NCBI RefSeq assembly: GCF_009834565.1
Contig: NZ_CP019428.1
Location: 930,001 to 994,000 of the forward strand
DNA length: 64,000 nt
Direction of reading: 5' to 3'
DNA from: Pseudomonas sp. R76
GTDB taxonomy: Bacteria > Pseudomonadota > Gammaproteobacteria > Pseudomonadales > Pseudomonadaceae
Every line of letters begins with the position of its first letter. The stretch's first letter is position 1. A program made the translations under genes and the position numbers. Below, in pieces: positions 36,998-45,351 of the stretch. The notes beneath the pieces are model-generated. The model was not told the DNA's origin. It made no database searches and saw only the letters and a program-made list of their open reading frames with translations.

Positions 36998-37945
36998 ATG
37001 CAAATCAAACTCGCCAACCCCCGTGGCTTCTGCGCTGGTGTGGACCGGGCGATCGAAATCGTCAACCGCGCCCTGGAAGTCTTCGGGCCGCCGATTTACG
37101 TGCGCCATGAAGTCGTCCATAACAAATTTGTGGTTGAAGACCTGCGCGCGCGCGGTGCCATCTTTGTCGAAGAACTCGATCAGGTGCCGGACGACGTCAT
37201 CGTCATCTTCAGCGCCCACGGCGTTTCCCAAGCCGTGCGCACCGAAGCTGCCGGCCGTGGCCTGAAAGTATTCGATGCCACCTGCCCGTTGGTCACCAAG
37301 GTGCACATCGAAGTCGCGCGTTACAGCCGCGACGGCCGTGAATGCATCCTGATCGGCCACGCCGGCCACCCGGAAGTCGAAGGCACAATGGGCCAGTACG
37401 ACGCCAGTAATGGTGGCGCGATCTACCTGGTGGAAGACGAAAAAGACGTCGCCAACCTGCAAGTCCAAAACCCAGAGCGTCTGGCCTTTGTCACGCAGAC
37501 CACCTTGTCGATGGACGACACCAGCCGCGTAATCGATGCCCTGCGCACGCGATTCCCAGCCATTGGTGGTCCGCGCAAAGACGACATCTGCTACGCCACG
37601 CAAAACCGCCAGGACGCGGTCAAGCAACTGGCGGACGAATGCGATGTGGTACTGGTCGTCGGCAGCCCCAACAGCTCCAACTCCAACCGCCTGCGCGAAC
37701 TGGCTGAACGCATGGCCACGCCCGCGTACCTGATCGACGGCGCCGAAGACATGCAGCGCAGCTGGTTCGACGGCGTCGAGCGTATCGGCATCACCGCGGG
37801 CGCTTCGGCTCCCGAAGTGCTGGTGCGCGGCGTGATCCAGCAACTGCAGGCCTGGGGTGCCACCGGTGCCGATGAGTTGGCCGGTCGTGAAGAGAACATC
37901 ACGTTCTCGATGCCCAAGGAGCTGCGGGTTCGCTCGCTGGTCTGA
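36998..37945 (+). CDS. ispH: 4-hydroxy-3-methylbut-2-enyl diphosphate reductase
   Basis: Last enzyme of the MEP isoprenoid pathway, a [4Fe-4S] protein giving IPP and DMAPP. 315 residues. Three cluster cysteines: [13 protein letters not shown] (about residue 12), DATCPLVTK (about 96) and [11 protein letters not shown] (about 197); the NSSNSNRL substrate loop is present. Last of the ribF-to-ispH series; the downstream gene is convergent (fimT). Confidence 0.97.
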   Translation: MQIKLANPRGFCAGVDRAIEIVNRALEVFGPPIYVRHEVVHNKFVVEDLRARGAIFVEELDQVPDDVIVIFSAHGVSQAVRTEAAGRGLKVFDATCPLVTKVHIEVARYSRDGRECILIGHAGHPEVEGTMGQYDASNGGAIYLVEDEKDVANLQVQNPERLAFVTQTTLSMDDTSRVIDALRTRFPAIGGPRKDDICYATQNRQDAVKQLADECDVVLVVGSPNSSNSNRLRELAERMATPAYLIDGAEDMQRSWFDGVERIGITAGASAPEVLVRGVIQQLQAWGATGADELAGREENITFSMPKELRVRSLV

Positions 37946-38480
37946 GTGCCGAGGTGCCGGAGCCCATCCGGCACAATGCCTGCTCGGTGGTGTCGCTGCG
38001 CAGGCTGATGCGCCCGCTGGGGGCAAGTACTACCTGAAACAGGCTTTGCGCCTGGCCCGTGTCGCACACATGCACGGTGCCTGCACGGAAACCTCCGGCT
38101 GAAAATATCGGTTCGCCCAAGCCGCTGAAGCGCACCTGGCTCTTGACCGGCCCATTCCCGACAATCGGTATTTTCCCGCTGTCCTGTCGTTCCAACAGCA
38201 CTGGGTTGTTGTCGTCCGAGTGGCCGCGTCCGCTTTCGTCCACGATCACTCGCCAGCCCAGGCTCCAGTCCTCCTGCCGTGCATGAATGACCACCGCACG
38301 ATTGCGCGCAATCGCCTCGGTGCGGGCGTAGCGCAGCCCGCTGGCCAGCGACTGCGCAGCGGTTTGTCGTTGCTGCGACTCAAGCAAACCCCTGAAACCC
38401 GGCACTGCCAGGTTCGCCAGGATGCCGCTCAGAAGCAGGCTCAGCAGCAGTTCAATCAGGGTGAAGCCGCGTTGTCTCAT
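37899..38480 (-). CDS. fimT: FimT/GspH-type minor pseudopilin
   Basis: 193-residue type IV pilus minor pilin. Prepilin peptidase site G|FTLIEL in [17 protein letters not shown] and a hydrophobic N-terminal helix, then a GspH-like globular domain ([26 protein letters not shown]). Start at ATG 38480 has a GAGGGAC ribosome site; the frame upstream is not conserved. Its 3' end overlaps the ispH 3' end on the opposite strand by 47 bp. Divergent from pilV-W-X-E, which it precedes in other pseudomonads too. FimT proteins can bind DNA for natural transformation. Confidence 0.88.
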   Translation of the reverse strand: MRQRGFTLIELLLSLLLSGILANLAVPGFRGLLESQQRQTAAQSLASGLRYARTEAIARNRAVVIHARQEDWSLGWRVIVDESGRGHSDDNNPVLLERQDSGKIPIVGNGPVKSQVRFSGLGEPIFSAGGFRAGTVHVCDTGQAQSLFQVVLAPSGRISLRSDTTEQALCRMGSGTSALRPASEPAAPWASRT

Positions 38481-38636
38481 GTGCCGTCCCTCCGTGGACG
38501 TAGTCAGTGTTTCAGGTGGTAGGTCTAGGTATAGCGCCACTCTCTGGGTGTGCAGTGATGGCCTTTATGTCCAAAGTATTTCCCTTTGTTCCGAGAGCAG
38601 CGCCGGCCCAAAACCGACGCTAGTCTTGGGCCGCAC

Positions 38637-38659
38637 AGCAGGTTTCTCCTGCTTTTTTT
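38637..38659 (+). terminator. Terminator-like hairpin upstream of pilV (possible attenuator)
   Basis: AGCAGG-TTTCT-CCTGCT stem followed by seven T, just 16-40 bp upstream of the pilV start. No gene on the plus strand ends here, so it could be a leader attenuator or chance. Confidence 0.4.
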
Positions 38660-38674
38660 CGGCCTTCGACACGG

Positions 38675-39187
38675 ATGACGACGGTAATGCTTGTTTGCCC
38701 CAACACAAACGCTGCCCGTGCTTTGCCCCGGCGCCAATCCGGCATGACGCTGATCGAGGTACTGGTGGCTGTGCTGATTCTTGCCGTTGGCCTGCTGGGC
38801 GCGGCGGTTATCCAGCTCAATGCACTCACGTACACCGACAGCTCAAGGATGATCAGCCAGGCCAGCTTCATTGCCTACGACATGCTCGACCGCGTTCGGG
38901 CCAACTCGGGTGCCGATTACTCTGGGGGCCGAAACGAAGGGAGCCGAAACGAAGGCGGCCCGCCCAATACGGCTACCGCCAGCGTACGTGACCTGGACCT
39001 GCATGATTTCGAAGCCAATATCATCGGCTTTGCCGGGGCGAGCGCCAAAGGCTCTGTGGTGGTCAGCGGCAGCGAGGTCACCGTGAGTATCAGTTGGGAC
39101 GATGCCAGGGCAGCGAAAAGCCGCGGTGCGCGGGAAACCTTCACCCTCACCAGCCGCATTGCCGGCGCGCGGGAGGTGGCGCAATGA
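38675..39187 (+). CDS. pilV: Type IV pilus minor pilin PilV
   Basis: 170 residues. Prepilin site G|MTLIEV within RRQSGMTLIEVLVAVLILAVG at about residue 23, followed by the hydrophobic helix and PilV features (AYDMLDRVRANSG). The leader before the cleavage site is long if ATG 38675 is used; ATG 38687 would also work. Residues about 85-95 (GRNEGSRNEGG) come from a 15-bp tandem duplication GGSCCGAAACGAAGG-like, not typical of the family. Overlaps pilW by 4 bp. Confidence 0.87.
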   Translation: MTTVMLVCPNTNAARALPRRQSGMTLIEVLVAVLILAVGLLGAAVIQLNALTYTDSSRMISQASFIAYDMLDRVRANSGADYSGGRNEGSRNEGGPPNTATASVRDLDLHDFEANIIGFAGASAKGSVVVSGSEVTVSISWDDARAAKSRGARETFTLTSRIAGAREVAQ

Positions 39188-39891
39188 GTCGCTGTGCGCG
39201 GGGTTTTAGCCTGGTGGAGTTGTTGCTGGCGCTGGCTATCGGGTTGGTGCTGATACTCGGGCTCAGCCAGGTCGTCATCAGCGCACGGGCCACCCATGCC
39301 AGCCAGCAGGCCGCCATGTTGCTGCAGGATGATGCGCGGTTTGTGCTGGGCAAGATCATTCAGGATGTGCGCCAGGCGGGCATGTTTGGCTGCCTGGCGA
39401 CGGCCTATATCGATAACGCACCGGCCGCGTTTGAGCGGCCGGTCAGTTGGAGTGCCGCAGGGAGCGCCAGGTCACTGACGCTGGTCACCGCCGATTCGGG
39501 AGGCGAGGGCGGCAAGCCCGACTGGACGGTGCTCTCCGATTGCACCGGCACAGCCCAGGCCTATGCGGGCAGCTCGCCAGCACCGGCGCCTGGGCAGATC
39601 CGGTTTGCGCTACGCCAGCTCACCTACACCTTTGAAGCCGGGCAGTTGAAGGTCAGTACACCCGCAGCGCCGGCCAGGACGGTGCTGGTGGATAACGTTC
39701 AGGCGTTCGACGTCAGTTTTGGTCTAGCGGCCAAGCCCGGCGCCACGCGTGTGGTGCGCTATGACGCCAGCCCGGCGGACGAATCGCTGATACGCAGCGT
39801 GCGCATCCAGATGACGCTGCGAGACCCGGCCGGGCGTGTTCAGGACCAGGTCTACAGCGTCGTGGCCGCGCTGCGCAATCGGCTGGGGTAG
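39184..39891 (+). CDS. pilW: Type IV pilus assembly protein PilW
   Basis: 235-residue minor pilin with prepilin site G|FSLVEL (CARGFSLVELLLALAIG) and family features QQAAMLLQDDARFVLGKIIQDVRQAGMFGC split over about residues 40-70. Minor pilins PilV, PilW and PilX prime pilus assembly at the inner membrane. Start overlaps pilV; pilX begins 7 bp after the stop. Confidence 0.88.
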   Translation: MSRCARGFSLVELLLALAIGLVLILGLSQVVISARATHASQQAAMLLQDDARFVLGKIIQDVRQAGMFGCLATAYIDNAPAAFERPVSWSAAGSARSLTLVTADSGGEGGKPDWTVLSDCTGTAQAYAGSSPAPAPGQIRFALRQLTYTFEAGQLKVSTPAAPARTVLVDNVQAFDVSFGLAAKPGATRVVRYDASPADESLIRSVRIQMTLRDPAGRVQDQVYSVVAALRNRLG

Positions 39892-39898
39892 GGTGATT

Positions 39899-40429
39899 AT
39901 GCTCAGCTATCACGGTTTTTACCTGCGTCAGACCGGCATGGTCCTGGTGATCAGCCTGGTGTTTCTGCTGGTGTTATCACTGATCGGCCTGGCGTCGATG
40001 CAAGGGGCTGTGTCCCAGCAAAAGATTGCCGGTGGCATCTGGCATCGTAATCAATCATTTCAGACTGCTGAAAGTGGGCTGAGGCTGGGTGAATTGATCG
40101 TGCAACGCACAGGGTCGGTGCTGCCGCTCTGCCAGTCGATCAGTGCCTGCGCGCCCCCGCAGGAGGCGTTTTCGGTGGTGGGTGCCGGGGCGAACCCTGT
40201 TTCAGCCGTTAATTGGGCTGCCCTGAAGGGCGGGCTGTATGGCGTTCAATCGCTGGGGCAGGCAGAGGGCGTGGTTGGTCTGCCCGCGCAAACGCCTGCC
40301 GCGTTGTTCCGCGTGACGGCTGTTGGGTTCAGTGGTCAATCGCGCACGGTGCTGGAGACGGTGTATGCGCAGGTCAACGAAGCGCAAGGTTCGAGATTTC
40401 GTCGAGTTTTATGGCGTCAACTTCAATAA
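39899..40429 (+). CDS. pilX: Type IV pilus assembly protein PilX
   Basis: 176 residues. PilX N-terminal motif: QTGMVLVISLVFLLVLSLIG membrane helix with an RQTGM pre-helix region lacking the canonical Glu5, and FQTAESGLRLGE. In other Pseudomonas the next gene is pilY1, a large adhesin with a calcium-binding C-terminal propeller; here pilE follows after 11 bp with no room for pilY1. Start ATG 39899 selected over the upstream frame that shadows pilW. Confidence 0.85.
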   Translation: MLSYHGFYLRQTGMVLVISLVFLLVLSLIGLASMQGAVSQQKIAGGIWHRNQSFQTAESGLRLGELIVQRTGSVLPLCQSISACAPPQEAFSVVGAGANPVSAVNWAALKGGLYGVQSLGQAEGVVGLPAQTPAALFRVTAVGFSGQSRTVLETVYAQVNEAQGSRFRRVLWRQLQ

Positions 40430-40440
40430 GGAGCGTATCA

Positions 40441-40842
40441 ATGGGCAAGGATTGCCAAGGTTTTACCCTGATCGAGTTACTGATCGCTGTTGCGATCGTC
40501 GCGTTACTGGCCGCAGTCGCCTACCCCGGCTATACCGGCTATGTAAAAAAAGCCTACCGCGCAGAGATCGTTGCGTTGTTGTCTGAGCAAGTCCACTACC
40601 TGGAGCGCTTTTACACGCGCAACGGTACTTTTATTGATGCAAGCGGCGTCAGTGTGGGCAATGAACGCTATAGAATCAGCGCAGTATTAAACCCTCAGGA
40701 ATTTCACCTGGTGGCCGCGCCTGCAGTCGGCTCAGTCATGGCAGGCGACCCTTGCGGTGAGTTCAGCTTGAGCAGTTCCGGCGTGCGCAGCAATCCGGGC
40801 GCGTCGCCTGACATGTCGCGCAAGGCGTGCTGGGGGCAATGA
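40441..40842 (+). CDS. pilE: Type IV minor pilin PilE-like
   Basis: 133-residue pilin-like protein: prepilin site G|FTLIEL in [31 protein letters not shown], then YVKKAYRAEIVALLSEQVHYLERFYTRNG typical of PilE minor pilins, and a Cys pair (DPCGEFS, KACWGQ) that forms the D-loop disulfide. An AAGGAG ribosome site precedes the ATG. Last gene of the cluster; thiO follows 62 bp later. Confidence 0.87.
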   Translation: MGKDCQGFTLIELLIAVAIVALLAAVAYPGYTGYVKKAYRAEIVALLSEQVHYLERFYTRNGTFIDASGVSVGNERYRISAVLNPQEFHLVAAPAVGSVMAGDPCGEFSLSSSGVRSNPGASPDMSRKACWGQ

Positions 40843-40904
40843 TGAGAGTGCTGGATGAGTGGGCGCCGAGTGCGCTTTTCCCTTTTTATCGGCTGGATCA
40901 AGTG

Positions 40905-42014
40905 ATGGCTAAGCAACAGCAAGTGGTGATTGTCGGTGGCGGAGTAATCGGGTTGTTGACGGCGTACAACCTGGCCACCCAGGGGCAGGCAGTCACACTG
41001 CTGGAGCGCGCGGGGCTTGGGCAGGAGTCTTCCTGGGCGGGCGGCGGCATTGTGTCGCCGCTGTACCCGTGGCGCTACAGCCCGGCGGTCACGGCTCTGG
41101 CGCATTGGTCCCAGGATTTTTATCCGCAACTGGCGCAACGGTTGTTCGCCGCCACGGGCGTTGATCCAGAGGTGCATACCACGGGTTTGTACTGGCTGGA
41201 CCTGGACGACGAGGCCGAAGCACTGGCCTGGGCTGCCCGTGAAGGCCGGCCGTTGAGCAAAGTGGATGTGTCGGCTGCCCATGACGCGGTGCCGGTGTTG
41301 GGCGGGGGGTATTCCCAGGCGATCTACATGGCGAACGTGGCCAATGTGCGCAACCCGCGCCTGGTCAAATCCCTCAAGGCGGCGCTGTCGGCGTTACCCG
41401 GCGTGACTATCCATGAGCAGTGTGAGGTGAACGGTTTTGTCCTCGAGGGCGAAAACGTCGTGGGCGTGAACACGGCTGCGGGGCCGATCCTTGGGGATCA
41501 GGTCGTGCTGGCGGCCGGTGCCTGGAGCGGGGAACTGCTGGGCAAACTGGGCTTGGCACTTCCCGTAGAGCCGGTCAAAGGCCAGATGATTTTGTACAAG
41601 TGCGCGTCAGATTTCTTGTCGAGTATGGTCCTGGCCAAGGGGCGCTATGCGATCCCGCGGCGTGATGGGCACATTCTGATCGGCAGCACGCTTGAACATG
41701 AAGGGTTCGACAAGACCCCGACCGACGCTGCGCTGGAAAGCCTCAAGGCTTCTGCGGTGGAATTGATACCCGCGCTGGCGGACGCCGAGGTCGTGGGGCA
41801 TTGGGCGGGTCTGCGGCCCGGCTCACCGGAGGGCATTCCCTACATCGGTGAAGTCCCAGGCCTCAAAGGGCTGTGGCTCAATTGCGGGCATTACCGCAAT
41901 GGCCTGGTGCTCGCGCCAGCATCCTGCCAGTTATTTTGCGACTTGTTGCTGGGGCGCACACCGATCATCGACCCGGCGCCCTATGCGCCTGAAGGTCGGC
42001 TCAACGCTGGATAG
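40905..42014 (+). CDS. thiO: Glycine oxidase ThiO
   Basis: FAD-dependent amine oxidase that makes iminoglycine for the thiazole part of thiamine. 369 residues. N-terminal FAD motif VVIVGGGVIGLLTAYNLA, ESSWAGGGIVSPLYPWRY and the C-terminal GLWLNCGHYRNGLVLAPAS are family signatures. Start ATG 40905 chosen since the preceding sequence does not match the family. In Pseudomonas thiO lies alone beside the minor pilin cluster. No TPP riboswitch seen. Confidence 0.92.
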   Translation: MAKQQQVVIVGGGVIGLLTAYNLATQGQAVTLLERAGLGQESSWAGGGIVSPLYPWRYSPAVTALAHWSQDFYPQLAQRLFAATGVDPEVHTTGLYWLDLDDEAEALAWAAREGRPLSKVDVSAAHDAVPVLGGGYSQAIYMANVANVRNPRLVKSLKAALSALPGVTIHEQCEVNGFVLEGENVVGVNTAAGPILGDQVVLAAGAWSGELLGKLGLALPVEPVKGQMILYKCASDFLSSMVLAKGRYAIPRRDGHILIGSTLEHEGFDKTPTDAALESLKASAVELIPALADAEVVGHWAGLRPGSPEGIPYIGEVPGLKGLWLNCGHYRNGLVLAPASCQLFCDLLLGRTPIIDPAPYAPEGRLNAG

Positions 42015-42234
42015 ACTTCGGGCCTTGCTCCAGGTGTGCCTGGGTGCAGTACCACTGTTGGTTTGAACTCAGTGCGCGATCCTGCGGCAAATGCACGCCG
42101 CAGTGGGCGCAGCGCACCATCAAGGCTGCGTCGGGCTCGCCGCTGCGTTGCTGCTTGGCAGCCGGGCTTTTGAATTTGCGCCAGAACCATACCGCGGCAG
42201 CAATGACGGCAATCCAGAACAGTAGACGAAGCAT
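42001..42234 (-). CDS. PP0621 family protein
   Basis: 77 residues: one N-terminal membrane helix (LRLLFWIAVIAAAVWFW), a basic stretch, and a cytosolic CAHCGVHLP ... WYCTQAH segment that resembles a small zinc-binding MYM/TRASH-like knuckle. Known as a conserved Pseudomonas protein of unknown function (PP0621 type). Its 3' end overlaps the thiO 3' end by 14 bp on the opposite strand. Confidence 0.87.
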   Translation of the reverse strand: MLRLLFWIAVIAAAVWFWRKFKSPAAKQQRSGEPDAALMVRCAHCGVHLPQDRALSSNQQWYCTQAHLEQGPKSIQR

Positions 42235-42318
42235 GATGGGCAGTTTCTCGACAAGGAATGCGCCAGTTTAGCCAAGGTCGTAGCAGGCGCACAGCGCAAT
42301 AATGCTGGCCCATAAAAA

Positions 42319-42345
42319 AGGGAGCCCCGAGGGGCTCCCTTTTTG
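42319..42345 (-). terminator. Bidirectional intrinsic terminator after bamD
   Basis: AGGGAGCCCC-GA-GGGGCTCCCT, a perfect 10-bp stem with A run on the left and T run on the right. 16 bp after the bamD stop on the minus strand. Confidence 0.9.
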
Positions 42346-42360
42346 CGTTGCGTCGAACAA

Positions 42361-43386
42361 TCAGTCGAACACACCGAAGGTCATGTAGCTGAACCACGAA
42401 CGGTCCTGGTTGTTGCCGAGGGCCTGCGGCTCCTGCTCTTCGATCACGTCGCCGTTTTCGTCGTGCGGCTTGAGCTCCGAAGGAATAGCTTCCTTGGCGT
42501 CCTGGTATTGCTTCATCACGTCCTGGTTGGCGCGGGTTTCGCCCGGCGGCAGCGGTGGACGGGATTCGATCAGGCCCAAGGTGTACTTGCTCAGCCACGA
42601 ACGGTTGTCCGCTTCGGCAACCTGAGGCACGAACTGGCCGTCTTTCAGGCTTGGGTGATCCGGGTAGTTGAGTTTCAGGGTTTCCAGGCTGGTGGCCGCC
42701 AGGGCGTCCAGGTGCAGGCGCTGGTAAGCCTCGGTCATCACTGCCAGGCCGTCACCCACGGATGGGGTTTCCTGGAAGTTTTCCACTACATAACGGCCAC
42801 GGTTGGCGGCTGCCACGTACGCCTGACGGGTCAGGTAGTAGTGGGCCACGTGAATCTCGTAGGACGCCAGCAGGTTGCGCAGGTAGATCATGCGCTGCTT
42901 GGCGTCCGGCGCGTAGCGGCTGTTGGGGTAGCGGCTGGTCAGCTGGGCGAACTCGTTGTAGGAGTCGCGGGCAGCGCCCGGGTCACGCTTGGTCATGTCC
43001 AGCGGCAGGAAGCGCGCCAGCAGGCCCACGTCCTGGTCGAACGAGGTCAGGCCCTTCATGTAGTAGGCGTAGTCCACGTTCGGATGCTGCGGGTGCAGAC
43101 GGATAAAACGCTCGGCGGCGGACTTGGCAGCTTCCGGCTCGGCGTTCTTGTAGTTGGCGTAGATCAGCTCGAGCTGTGCCTGGTCGGCGTAGCGCCCGAA
43201 CGGATAGCGCGACTCCAGGGCCTTCAGCTTCGCTGTGGCGCTGGTGTAGCTATTATTGTCCAAGTCTTTTTGAGCTAATTGATACAGCTCGACTTCGCTC
43301 AGGTTTTCGTCGACGACTTCCTTTGTTGACGAGCAAGCAGCAGTCATGGCGAGGATGGCGATCAGCAGCAGGTGTTTCACTTGCAT
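42361..43386 (-). CDS. bamD: Outer membrane protein assembly factor BamD
   Basis: Essential outer-membrane lipoprotein of the BAM complex with TPR repeats. 341 residues: lipobox in [10 protein letters not shown] at about residue 18, TPR region (about 30-240, [17 protein letters not shown]), then a C-terminal extension of about 90 residues beyond the E. coli length that is usual in Pseudomonas. Start ATG 43386 gives the correct signal peptide. Divergent from rluD, as conserved in gamma-proteobacteria. Confidence 0.95.
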   Translation of the reverse strand: MQVKHLLLIAILAMTAACSSTKEVVDENLSEVELYQLAQKDLDNNSYTSATAKLKALESRYPFGRYADQAQLELIYANYKNAEPEAAKSAAERFIRLHPQHPNVDYAYYMKGLTSFDQDVGLLARFLPLDMTKRDPGAARDSYNEFAQLTSRYPNSRYAPDAKQRMIYLRNLLASYEIHVAHYYLTRQAYVAAANRGRYVVENFQETPSVGDGLAVMTEAYQRLHLDALAATSLETLKLNYPDHPSLKDGQFVPQVAEADNRSWLSKYTLGLIESRPPLPPGETRANQDVMKQYQDAKEAIPSELKPHDENGDVIEEQEPQALGNNQDRSWFSYMTFGVFD

Positions 43387-43535
43387 GGCGGCTTGCGTCC
43401 CTATGACGGCCGCTGTCTTGGGCGGGGCCGTCCTGTTATGATGAGCGCCCCGTTGAAAGCCTCGGGGCAAAAGACGCCGTATTTAACCACAAGCGCGCAG
43501 CCGAAACCAAAGGCTGTGCCACGCCTAGTCTGAGC

Positions 43536-44498
43536 ATGTCCGATAAAATTGAACTTCGCGCAGAGGTGCCGTCCGAATTGGGCGGCCAACGCCTCGATCA
43601 AGTCGCCGCACAATTATTCGCTGAGCACTCGCGCTCGCGCCTTTCCGCCTGGATCAAAGACGGCCGCCTGACTGTGGATGGAGCGGTTATCCGCCCGCGA
43701 GACATAGTCCATGGCGGTGCGATTCTTGAGCTGACTGCCGAGCAGGAAGCCCAGGGAGAATGGGTCGCCCAGGACATCGAGCTGGACATCGTCTATGAAG
43801 ACGACGACATCCTGGTCATCAATAAACCCGCAGGCCTGGTGGTTCACCCGGCAGCCGGGCACGCTGATGGCACCTTGCTCAATGCCCTGTTGCACCACGT
43901 GCCGGACATCATCAATGTGCCGCGCTGCGGCATCGTGCACCGCCTGGACAAGGACACCACCGGCCTGATGGTGGTGGCCAAGACTATCCAGGCGCAGACG
44001 CAGTTGGTCACACAATTGCAGAGCCGCAGCGTCAGCCGCATCTACGAATGCATCGTGATCGGCGTGGTGGTGGCAGGTGGCAAGATCAACGCGCCTATCG
44101 GCCGCCACGGCCAGCAGCGCCAGCGTATGGCGGTGATGGAAGGCGGCAAGCAAGCCGTCAGCCACTACCGTGTACTGGAGCGTTTTCGCTCCCACACGCA
44201 TGTGCGGGTCAAGCTGGAAACCGGTCGTACGCACCAGATTCGCGTGCACATGGCGCACATTAACTTCCCGTTGGTCGGAGATCCGGCCTACGGCGGTCGC
44301 TTCCGTATTCCGCCGGCGGCGAGCCAGACCATGGTCGAATCGCTGAAATCCTTCCCGCGCCAGGCACTGCATGCACGTTTCCTGGAGCTGGATCATCCGA
44401 CGAGCGGTAAGCGGATGAGCTGGGAATCGCCTCTTCCAGACGATTTGGTCTGGTTGTTGTCGCTGCTCAAGCAGGATCGCGAGGCGTTTATCGGATGA
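43536..44498 (+). CDS. rluD: 23S rRNA pseudouridine synthase RluD
   Basis: Makes pseudouridines 1911, 1915 and 1917 in helix 69 of 23S rRNA. 320 residues: S4 RNA-binding domain (about 15-75), catalytic domain with the Asp motif CGIVHRLDKDTTGLMVVAKT at about residue 135 and the GRTHQIRVHMAHINFPLVG segment. Overlaps pgeF by 4 bp, and the bamD-rluD-pgeF-clpB order is conserved. Confidence 0.96.
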   Translation: MSDKIELRAEVPSELGGQRLDQVAAQLFAEHSRSRLSAWIKDGRLTVDGAVIRPRDIVHGGAILELTAEQEAQGEWVAQDIELDIVYEDDDILVINKPAGLVVHPAAGHADGTLLNALLHHVPDIINVPRCGIVHRLDKDTTGLMVVAKTIQAQTQLVTQLQSRSVSRIYECIVIGVVVAGGKINAPIGRHGQQRQRMAVMEGGKQAVSHYRVLERFRSHTHVRVKLETGRTHQIRVHMAHINFPLVGDPAYGGRFRIPPAASQTMVESLKSFPRQALHARFLELDHPTSGKRMSWESPLPDDLVWLLSLLKQDREAFIG

Positions 44499-45220
44499 GT
44501 GACTGGCTGATTCCTGACTGGCCCGCGCCGGCCGGGGTGAAAGCCTGCGTCACCACACGAGCGGGCGGCGTCAGTCTGGCGCCGTTCGACAGCCTCAATT
44601 TGGGCGATCATGTCGAGGACAGCCTTGAGGCCGTTCTTGAAAATCGCCGTCGCCTTACCGATGCCTTTGATATTCAGCCTGCGTGGCTGCGCCAAGTCCA
44701 CGGCACCACCGTGGTCGAAGCTGATCCGTCGCGCACCGCCGAAGCCGATGGCAGTTGGACCAGCACCCCCGGCATTGCCTGCACATCAATGACCGCCGAT
44801 TGCCTGCCCGCGTTGTTCTGCAACCGTGCCGGCACACGTGTGGCCGCCGCCCATGCCGGTTGGCGTGGCCTGGCGGCAGGCGTGCTCGAAGCGGCGTTCG
44901 AACGCCTGGAGTCCGAGCCCGACGACGTGTTGGTCTGGCTCGGCCCGGCCATAGGCCCTGAAGCCTTTGAAGTCGGCCCGGAAGTGCGCGAAGCCTTTAT
45001 GCAGCAGTTGCCGATCACTGCCCAAGCCTTTGTACCAAGCCGTATCGCTGGCAAGTACATGGCCGATATCTATGAGTTGGCGCGCCTGCGCCTGGCCGCT
45101 CGCGGTGTCACCGCTGTTTATGGTGGTGGTTTCTGCACCGTCACCGACCCACGTTTCTTTTCTTACCGCCGCAGCGCTCGCACCGGTCGGTTTGCCTCCC
45201 TGATCTGGCTTGACCGCTAG
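44495..45220 (+). CDS. pgeF: Peptidoglycan editing factor PgeF (YfiH/laccase-domain family)
   Basis: 241-residue multicopper-oxidase-like family protein (formerly polyphenol oxidase YfiH) which prevents misincorporation of L-Ser in muropeptides. Metal-site residues appear in RQVHGTTVVEA, TADCLPALFC and AAAHAGWRGLAAGV. Start overlaps the rluD stop. clpB follows 131 bp later with its own heat-shock promoter. Confidence 0.93.
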   Translation: MSDWLIPDWPAPAGVKACVTTRAGGVSLAPFDSLNLGDHVEDSLEAVLENRRRLTDAFDIQPAWLRQVHGTTVVEADPSRTAEADGSWTSTPGIACTSMTADCLPALFCNRAGTRVAAAHAGWRGLAAGVLEAAFERLESEPDDVLVWLGPAIGPEAFEVGPEVREAFMQQLPITAQAFVPSRIAGKYMADIYELARLRLAARGVTAVYGGGFCTVTDPRFFSYRRSARTGRFASLIWLDR

Positions 45221-45250
45221 ACTCTCCTGATCTGCGTCAACTATCCACCC

Positions 45251-45278
45251 CTTGAATCTCCCAGAATCGACCACATCT
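45251..45278 (+). promoter_or_regulatory. Predicted sigma-32 heat-shock promoter of clpB
   Basis: CTTGAA (45251-45256), 14-bp spacer, CCACATCT (45271-45278): close to the RpoH consensus CTTGAAA / CCCATNT. About 70 bp upstream of the clpB start. A GGAAGG ribosome site follows. Confidence 0.75.
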
Positions 45279-45351
45279 ATAGGGGTATCTGGCAGGTTTC
45301 TTCATTCAGGATGTATTTACAGCTCCGGCCTGCTCAAAAGGAAGGTGACTA

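Noticed and set aside
40850..40910. Thiamine pyrophosphate riboswitch before thiO
   Set aside because: Gap to pilE is 62 bp and lacks the conserved TPP aptamer motifs.
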